64,000 nt of DNA. It comes from Achromobacter xylosoxidans A8. Its GTDB lineage: Bacteria > Pseudomonadota > Gammaproteobacteria > Burkholderiales > Burkholderiaceae_B. The translations under genes and the position numbers were made by a program. This document shows, piece by piece, positions 59,411 to 64,000 of the stretch; position 1 is the first letter of the stretch, and each line of letters starts with the position of its first letter. The notes under the pieces are model-generated. The model saw only the letters and a program-made list of their open reading frames with translations, did not search any database and was not told where the DNA came from. The stretch lies in NCBI RefSeq assembly GCF_000165835.1, contig NC_014640.1, positions 2,294,001 to 2,358,000 of the forward strand, written 5' to 3'.

Positions 59411-60108
59411 CAGGGGCGCACGCCTTCCCGTTCCATGCGTTGAAGTAGATCACGCCAGCGGCTGAGACGGTCAACCGGCGCGGCGGGTTTGCCATCCACG
59501 TAGACGCCGTCGGCATTGAAACTGAATACCGGCGTCAGGTCGCGACGCTGAGTGGCGGGCAAAATGGTCGAGATCAGATTGTCCAGCACCAGCGGCACGG
59601 CGTTGGGAGTTTCGTAATAGCCCAGCACCATGTGGGCGATCTGGGTGCTGCTTGCGGCGCCGCCGATCCGTGCGCGGACGTAGATGAAGCGCAGCTTGTT
59701 GGCCGGCACGCCCAGCGCCAGCAGCGTGAAGTACTTGCCGATAACGTAGTCTTCACAGTCACCAGCGCCTCTGCCCAGCGATTCTAAGGGCGTGGCCCAA
59801 TAATCGGCCTGCTTCCATATGGTGATGTCCTCGCCGGACATCAGGGAGCGGTTCCAGAAATCGTTGGCCTGCGTCAGCGCGCCTCTTTCCTGGGCTGGGG
59901 CGGGGCTGCGCATCAGCTGCAACCATTCTGACACCGCTTTGGAGCCCTTCGCGCCATAGCGGCTGGCCGACAGGCTTTGCAGCCGGTCGGCATTCACTTC
60001 CAGGGCGGAACTTCCGCCCCAGCCGCAAGCCAGGCATAGCAAAGCCAATCGGCACAGATTCAGCGTGCGGCGGAAACGGCGAGACGATGGCATGAAACGG
60101 ATTTTCAC
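59410..60108 (-). CDS. lapG: Periplasmic adhesin protease LapG
   Basis: Bacterial transglutaminase-like cysteine protease (DUF920) of 232 residues with an N-terminal export signal (LCRLALLCLACGWGGSSA). The catalytic triad is C118 (GDCEDYV), H159 (AHMVLGYY) and D176 (LVLDNLI). D117 and E119 fit the calcium-binding pair known in LapG. It cleaves the adhesin N terminus unless held by LapD. It lies directly downstream of the adhesin gene on the same strand. Confidence 0.94.
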   Translation of the reverse strand: MKIRFMPSSRRFRRTLNLCRLALLCLACGWGGSSALEVNADRLQSLSASRYGAKGSKAVSEWLQLMRSPAPAQERGALTQANDFWNRSLMSGEDITIWKQADYWATPLESLGRGAGDCEDYVIGKYFTLLALGVPANKLRFIYVRARIGGAASSTQIAHMVLGYYETPNAVPLVLDNLISTILPATQRRDLTPVFSFNADGVYVDGKPAAPVDRLSRWRDLLQRMEREGVRP

Positions 60109-60159
60109 ATTTTTCCGGGCATCTTAGACGCGCCCTGGGAAAAAATGCGTCATGCGGGG

Positions 60160-60186
60160 CAGGAAGGTCCGTTGCGGATCTTCCTG
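60160..60186. repeat. Hairpin between the adhesin gene and lapG
   Basis: CAGGAAGGTCCG (60160-60171) and CGGATCTTCCTG (60175-60186) pair except for one position, with loop TTG. In the minus-strand transcript this forms a stable stem-loop just after the adhesin stop. The nearest T-run is about 15 nt beyond the stem, so it is not a standard terminator. It may set the adhesin-to-LapG transcript ratio. Confidence 0.5.
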
Positions 60187-60197
60187 GGAGCTATTGT

Positions 60198-60500
60198 TCA
60201 GGCATGGTCGACGGTCAACTTACCTTTCTGCAGCAGGTCGTTGATGATGGCCTGATTGCTCATGGACTGGCCGTAGGCATCGTGGGTGAGGTCCACGTTT
60301 TCCAGCACGATCTTCTGGTCCGCGCCCTGGGTGCCTAGCTTGCCCTGGGTGTTCACGTTGATGACCGTGCCGTTGCCTTCCTTGTAGAAATTCAGATAGT
60401 CGGTCAGGGTGCTGTCATTTTCGCCGACCAGCAGTTCCTGCAGATCCAGGATATCGCCGCCATCGGCTTGCTTCTGAATCGAGAAGTCCATGACCGTGTC
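60198..60500 (-). repeat. Paralogous C-terminal secretion-signal block, copy 1 (copy 2 at 63562-63867)
   Basis: The 3' 300 bp of the mini-adhesin gene and of the upstream partial adhesin encode nearly the same 100 residues (shared DGGDILDLQ, DQKIVLENVDLTHD, NQAIINDLLQKGKL). The pair is a direct repeat about 3.36 kb apart and a possible substrate for recombination that would delete or fuse the adhesins. Confidence 0.8.
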
Positions 60501-63401
60501 CACTGCTGGGGCGTCCGTGGTGCCTTGGTCATTGAATTCCCATTTGAACGTGTCGCTATTGTCGTCGTACCGGACGCCATTGCCGTCGCCGTACAAGAGG
60601 TCGTTGCCCATGCCGCCGATCAGGACATCGTTGCCGGCGTCGCCTTCCAGATGGTCGTTGCCCGTGCCGCCCGACAGGATGTCGCGGTCACCGCCGCCAA
60701 ACAATGCATCGTTGCCGCCTTGGCCGTAGAGGATGTCGTCGCCATCGCCGCCGTACAGTACGTCGAAGCGACCGCGTGTATCGCCATGTACCTCCAGGGC
60801 GTCGTGGTTTTCCGAGATGAACTTGTGCAGATCGGCATCCGTAGGCTGCACGCCGTTCTTCAGCAGCAAAAACTGTTTGAGCGCCCACAGACCAGACCCG
60901 TCTAGCAAGCCCTCGGGTCTGGCGGGGTTGCCATCGATGCCCCAGGGCAACTGGTCCGTGTTGATTGCATCGCCGAAAAGAATGTCCGAACCGTCGCCGC
61001 CGTAGAGGCGGTCGATGTCGGGTGTAGCCAGCACATGGTCAGGCCTGCTGCCGGCTTCGGCGCCTCGACCCGGTCGGTCAGCAGGGTCCGGAGGTGGAGG
61101 CGGGAGTCCAAGCACGCCGCCGTGGTCGCCCAGCATCACGTCATTGCCATTGCCGCCATTCCACTTGTCCATGATTTTTGCCCGGTCGCCGTTGTCGTCG
61201 TCGCCGGCGATGAACAGGCCCACATTCATCTTGAACAGATGCTGGCGGGAAATGTCCTGGCCGCCGTCGGCGGTGCCGCCGCTATCCCTGACGCGAAAAT
61301 CGAAGGATGACGAGCCGCTGTTGTCGCTGGCGTTTCCAGCGCCGGGCTGGAACACCAGCTTGCCGTTGACCAGGTCTTCCACGCTGATCTCTTGTCCTGA
61401 CTTGATCGCTTTGCCGTTCAGGAGCAGCGTGCCAAGCGGGGGCAGGGAATCGATGACAAGGGACTTCATGGAATGGCCTTCCCCTGGATCGGAGAACGGA
61501 AAGTCATTCAGCCCGAATACATAGCGACCTCCACCAGCCACGACGTTGCCGGAGCCGTCTTGAGAGACCGGAGCATCGTTGACGGGTAGTACACCGATGT
61601 CCAACGTGGAGGAGGTCGTAGCCGTTCCGTCCGTCACGGTATACGTGATGGACGGAACGGCTCCATTCCAGTTCGCATCTGGCGTGAACACATAGCTGCC
61701 GTCGGCCTCTATGAGGATCGAACCCATGCCCGCTATATACGCGGTGCTGCCGGCGGAGTATGTCGCACCGTTGACCGTGAACACAGTGACGATCAGCGCA
61801 TCATTGTCGACGTCGACCGCTCCCGCGAGCACGTTGCCGGATGCCGCGTGGTCCTCAGATACATGAGTGGCTTGAGCCTGCAGGACCGGTAGGTCGTTGG
61901 TGCCGGTGATTTCGACCGTCAAGATGGCGGTGCTTGTACCTCCCTGACTATCGGAAACGATGTATGTGATCGAGCTGTGGATCTGCTCGCCGGCGCCGAG
62001 GTGCTGGAAGGCGGAGCCTGGGTCGAAACTGTAGGAGCCGTCGGCGTTCAGCGTGAACGTGCCGCCGTGGGAGCCCGCGATGGCGACGCCCACGTAGGCT
62101 GTGTTGCCGTTGACGTGCGATACGGCAAGGGCGTCGCCGTCTGGATCACGGTCGTTTGCCAGCACGCCGTTTCGAGCGCTGACGTCGAGAGACGAGTCCT
62201 CGCTGGCAGCGCCCGAGTCGTCGACTGCGATGGGCGCGGGGTTGGCGATGGCCCAGTCGAACTTTTGCGAGGTGGCGGCACCTGAGGGGTCGGTGGCGGT
62301 AACGGTGATGTTGTAGACCCCGCCCCATCCGCCTTGCGAGGCCGAAGGATCGATGCTGCCGGTAATGATGCCGGTGTGCGGGTCTATGCCAAGGCTGGGC
62401 GGCAAGCCTGTTGCAGTGTAGGTGAGCTTGTCGCTGGAGTCTGGATCCGAGAAGTGGCGGGAGACGTCGTAGCTCACGTTCGTGTGCGCATCCACGCTGG
62501 AGGTGTCGGAAACGGCGGAGGATACCGGGCCGTCGTTGGTGCCGGTAATCAGCACGACGACGGTCGCCGTAGAGGTGGCGCCGCGGGGATCCGTGATGGT
62601 GTAGGACACGGTGCTGGTCACGGCTTCTCCTGCCGCCAGGTGGTCGTAATCGCCGCCCGGCGTGAAGACGTAGCTGCCATCAGGCAGAACGGTGAACATG
62701 CCGCCATTGCTGCCCTCAAGCGCGACGCCGCCCGAGGTCATGGGACGGCCGCCTACCGACGTGATCGCCAGCGGATCGTTGTCGGGATCCAAATCGTTGG
62801 AGAGCAGGTTGCCGCGCACCAGGCTGTTTTGATCGCCTTGGCCAGCGTCGTCCCGTGCGTCGGGCGCGCGGTTGACATTGGCCAGTGGAGGCGCCTCGTC
62901 TTCGTCGACGGCGGAACCGGTACCGCTGGAAACGCGTGGCATGACATCGGCACGATGGCCGGGATTGGAATAGGCCAAGTCCAGCGGGATTGTGGATTCA
63001 AGAAGGCGGGCCAGCTGTACGAAGCTGCTGCCGCCGTCGCCACCGCCGCCAGTCACGACGGCAGCGGTGGGATCGAGTTCGTCGAACAGGTCGCGGCCCT
63101 CACGCAGGGCCGCCAACAGACGGTCGGAGTCGGTACCCGAGGGCGTGGCTACCGCGGCTTCAGACGGGTCGTCCAACGTGGTTGTCATTTCGTTGGTCAG
63201 CGCGACCATGCGGCCTTCGCCGATGACAACCGGCAAACCGTTTTCAAGCTGAAGGGAAACCGTGGCGCCCGAAGCAGTGACGACGTCACTACCGGCGGGG
63301 ACCTTGCTGCCTTGATGCAGTTCGGTAAGAGAGCCGTCGCCATGGCGTAGCCACGCGCGACCCGAAATTTCGTTGACGATTGCGGCAGAATTGTTGGCCA
63401 T
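60198..63401 (-). CDS. LapA/BrtA-type RTX adhesin with retention module (mini-adhesin)
   Basis: A 1067-residue type I secreted adhesin. Residues 1-110 are the retention module (MANNSAAIVNEISGRAWLRHG; VVIGEGRMVALTN) that plugs the outer-membrane channel. TAAV at 112-115 is the predicted LapG site. VCBS/cadherin-like repeats cover about 177-295, 296-388, 389-503 and 504-610. RTX calcium-binding nonapeptides (GGDGSDILFG, GGNDALFGGG and others) lie at about 748-940, and the last 100 residues form the type I secretion signal. The ATG at 63401 is chosen; a GTG at 63458 would add 19 unusual residues. It is small for a LapA-type adhesin. Confidence 0.92.
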   Translation of the reverse strand: MANNSAAIVNEISGRAWLRHGDGSLTELHQGSKVPAGSDVVTASGATVSLQLENGLPVVIGEGRMVALTNEMTTTLDDPSEAAVATPSGTDSDRLLAALREGRDLFDELDPTAAVVTGGGGDGGSSFVQLARLLESTIPLDLAYSNPGHRADVMPRVSSGTGSAVDEDEAPPLANVNRAPDARDDAGQGDQNSLVRGNLLSNDLDPDNDPLAITSVGGRPMTSGGVALEGSNGGMFTVLPDGSYVFTPGGDYDHLAAGEAVTSTVSYTITDPRGATSTATVVVLITGTNDGPVSSAVSDTSSVDAHTNVSYDVSRHFSDPDSSDKLTYTATGLPPSLGIDPHTGIITGSIDPSASQGGWGGVYNITVTATDPSGAATSQKFDWAIANPAPIAVDDSGAASEDSSLDVSARNGVLANDRDPDGDALAVSHVNGNTAYVGVAIAGSHGGTFTLNADGSYSFDPGSAFQHLGAGEQIHSSITYIVSDSQGGTSTAILTVEITGTNDLPVLQAQATHVSEDHAASGNVLAGAVDVDNDALIVTVFTVNGATYSAGSTAYIAGMGSILIEADGSYVFTPDANWNGAVPSITYTVTDGTATTSSTLDIGVLPVNDAPVSQDGSGNVVAGGGRYVFGLNDFPFSDPGEGHSMKSLVIDSLPPLGTLLLNGKAIKSGQEISVEDLVNGKLVFQPGAGNASDNSGSSSFDFRVRDSGGTADGGQDISRQHLFKMNVGLFIAGDDDNGDRAKIMDKWNGGNGNDVMLGDHGGVLGLPPPPPDPADRPGRGAEAGSRPDHVLATPDIDRLYGGDGSDILFGDAINTDQLPWGIDGNPARPEGLLDGSGLWALKQFLLLKNGVQPTDADLHKFISENHDALEVHGDTRGRFDVLYGGDGDDILYGQGGNDALFGGGDRDILSGGTGNDHLEGDAGNDVLIGGMGNDLLYGDGNGVRYDDNSDTFKWEFNDQGTTDAPAVDTVMDFSIQKQADGGDILDLQELLVGENDSTLTDYLNFYKEGNGTVINVNTQGKLGTQGADQKIVLENVDLTHDAYGQSMSNQAIINDLLQKGKLTVDHA
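63057..63068 (-). other. Predicted LapG cleavage motif in the adhesin
   Basis: Codons 112-115 of the adhesin encode TAAV within DELDPTAAVVTGGG. LapG cuts between the two alanines of (T/P/A)AA(G/V) motifs about 105-115 residues from the start of LapA-type adhesins. Motif, distance and a glycine-rich follow-on all fit. Cleavage itself is inference. Confidence 0.75.
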
Positions 63402-63561
63402 ATTGGTCTCGTTATAGAGCGTTGTCCAAGATGGTTTGATACTAGATGGCGCGGCCACCGCTCGAAACTGGCAATACTAATAGTGTCAAGTAATTTGCAC
63501 TGAGGCTTGGGGGAAAGTGCACCACGCGGAGGTTGCTGCGATTCTTCCGTGGACCCACTGC
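63402..63561. other. Gap between two adhesin genes
   Basis: 160 bp between the stop of the partial upstream adhesin and the start of the mini-adhesin. On the minus strand there is a perfect -35 hexamer (TTGACA, plus positions 63484-63489) but no good -10 at 16-18 bp, and a TATAAC -10-like hexamer nearer the start with a weak -35. No terminator follows the upstream adhesin. Confidence 0.4.
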
Positions 63562-64000
63562 TTAGCCGTGGTCAACGATCAGCTTTCCCTTTTGCAGCAG
63601 GTCGTTGATGATGGCCTGGTTGTTCATGAGCTGACCGTAGGTATCGTGGGTCAGGTCGACGTTCTCCAGCACGATCTTCTGGTCCGAGCCCTGTGCGGTC
63701 AGCTTGCCCCGGGTATTCACGTCGATGACCGTGTCGTTGCCTTCCTTGTGGAAATTCAGATACTGGGCCAGTGAGCCGTCATTCTCGCCGACCAGCAATC
63801 CCTGCAGATCCAGAATGTCGCCACCATCCGCGTGCTTCAGGACCGAGAAATCCTTGATCGTATCCACCGCCGAGGTGCCTGCGGCACCTTGGTCGTTGAG
63901 TAGCCACTTGAACGTGTCGCTGCCCGAACCACCGTACAGGATGTCATTGCTCTTGCCTCCGAGCAGAACATCGTCGCCGGCGTCGCCAAAGAGTGTGTCG
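63562..64000 (-). CDS. C-terminal end of a second RTX adhesin (partial)
   Basis: The frame is open from the window edge to a TAA at 63562. The translated part (about 145 residues) shows RTX nonapeptides (DTLFGDAGDDVLLGGKSNDILYGGSGSDTF), then a secretion-signal region VDTIKDFSVLKHADGGDILDLQ and the end LLQKGKLIVDHG. The last 100 residues are about 79% identical by eye to the mini-adhesin's C terminus. The start lies beyond 64000; this may be the main, much larger LapA/BrtA adhesin. Confidence 0.9.
   Translation of the reverse strand, partial: DTLFGDAGDDVLLGGKSNDILYGGSGSDTFKWLLNDQGAAGTSAVDTIKDFSVLKHADGGDILDLQGLLVGENDGSLAQYLNFHKEGNDTVIDVNTRGKLTAQGSDQKIVLENVDLTHDTYGQLMNNQAIINDLLQKGKLIVDHG

Noticed and set aside
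60500..61200. RTX nonapeptide codons looking like a DNA tandem repeat or CRISPR-like array
   Set aside because: The units are degenerate coding repeats (GGxGxD), not identical DNA repeats with spacers.
63461..63489. A promoter with perfect TTGACA for the mini-adhesin gene
   Set aside because: No acceptable -10 hexamer at 16-18 bp spacing; mentioned only in the gap entry.

Overview
The window is about 64 kb of GC-rich bacterial chromosome. Gene content and order point to a betaproteobacterium of the family Alcaligenaceae (Bordetella/Achromobacter type): the run rlmN - HTH protein - ispG - hisS - yfgM - bamB - der - hisC - hfq - hflX - hflK - hflC - hisZ - purA, the rpsU - dnaG - rpoD block, a Bug-type solute receptor inside a catabolic operon, and a LapG/LapD/RTX-adhesin module like the one known from Bordetella bronchiseptica. 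No insertion sequence, prophage or CRISPR array was seen. The genus assignment is inference from gene content only.

Layout. (1) 17-15761: a nearly gapless housekeeping block on the + strand for tRNA/rRNA modification, isoprenoid, histidine and purine synthesis, outer-membrane assembly, ribosome maturation and the Hfq/Hfl regulators, with Rho-independent terminators after hfq, hflC and purA. (2) 16154-21589: the macromolecular-synthesis block rpsU-dnaG-rpoD, then a CAU tRNA (most likely tRNA-Ile2) and a strong terminator. (3) 21671-23694: a small lipoprotein, a Ysc84-type lipoprotein and a LysR regulator. (4) 23849-32955: a catabolic operon divergent from the LysR gene. It encodes a DUF35 protein, a thiolase-like enzyme, a two-subunit CoA-transferase, a three-part biotin-dependent acyl-CoA carboxylase, a Bug receptor, a short-chain dehydrogenase and a MaoC hydratase. 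The substrate is not identifiable from sequence. (5) 33324-42048: a compact Tad/Flp pilus operon whose genes mostly overlap by 4 nt; its CpaF ATPase carries an N-terminal FHA domain. (6) 42045-49038: DUF192, membrane protein, homoserine kinase-like, dusA, CBS, YihY, DUF2069 and SelO genes. (7) 49253-64000: a cyclic-di-GMP and adhesion region with a response regulator, a histidine kinase overlapping a LapD-like gene, a GGDEF/EAL protein, aroC, an M48 peptidase, a second LapD, LapG, a 1067-residue RTX adhesin with a LapA-type retention module, and the end of a second adhesin that leaves the window.

How region 7 probably works (inference from the Pseudomonas/Bordetella Lap system): LapD binds c-di-GMP through degenerate GGDEF/EAL domains and sequesters the periplasmic protease LapG. 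When c-di-GMP falls, LapG cuts the adhesin after its N-terminal plug and releases it. The adhesin has a TAAV site at residues 112-115, where LapG substrates are cut. The second LapD-like protein, encoded with a membrane histidine kinase, has no assigned partner and is the most interesting open question here, together with the uncharacterised acyl-CoA operon.
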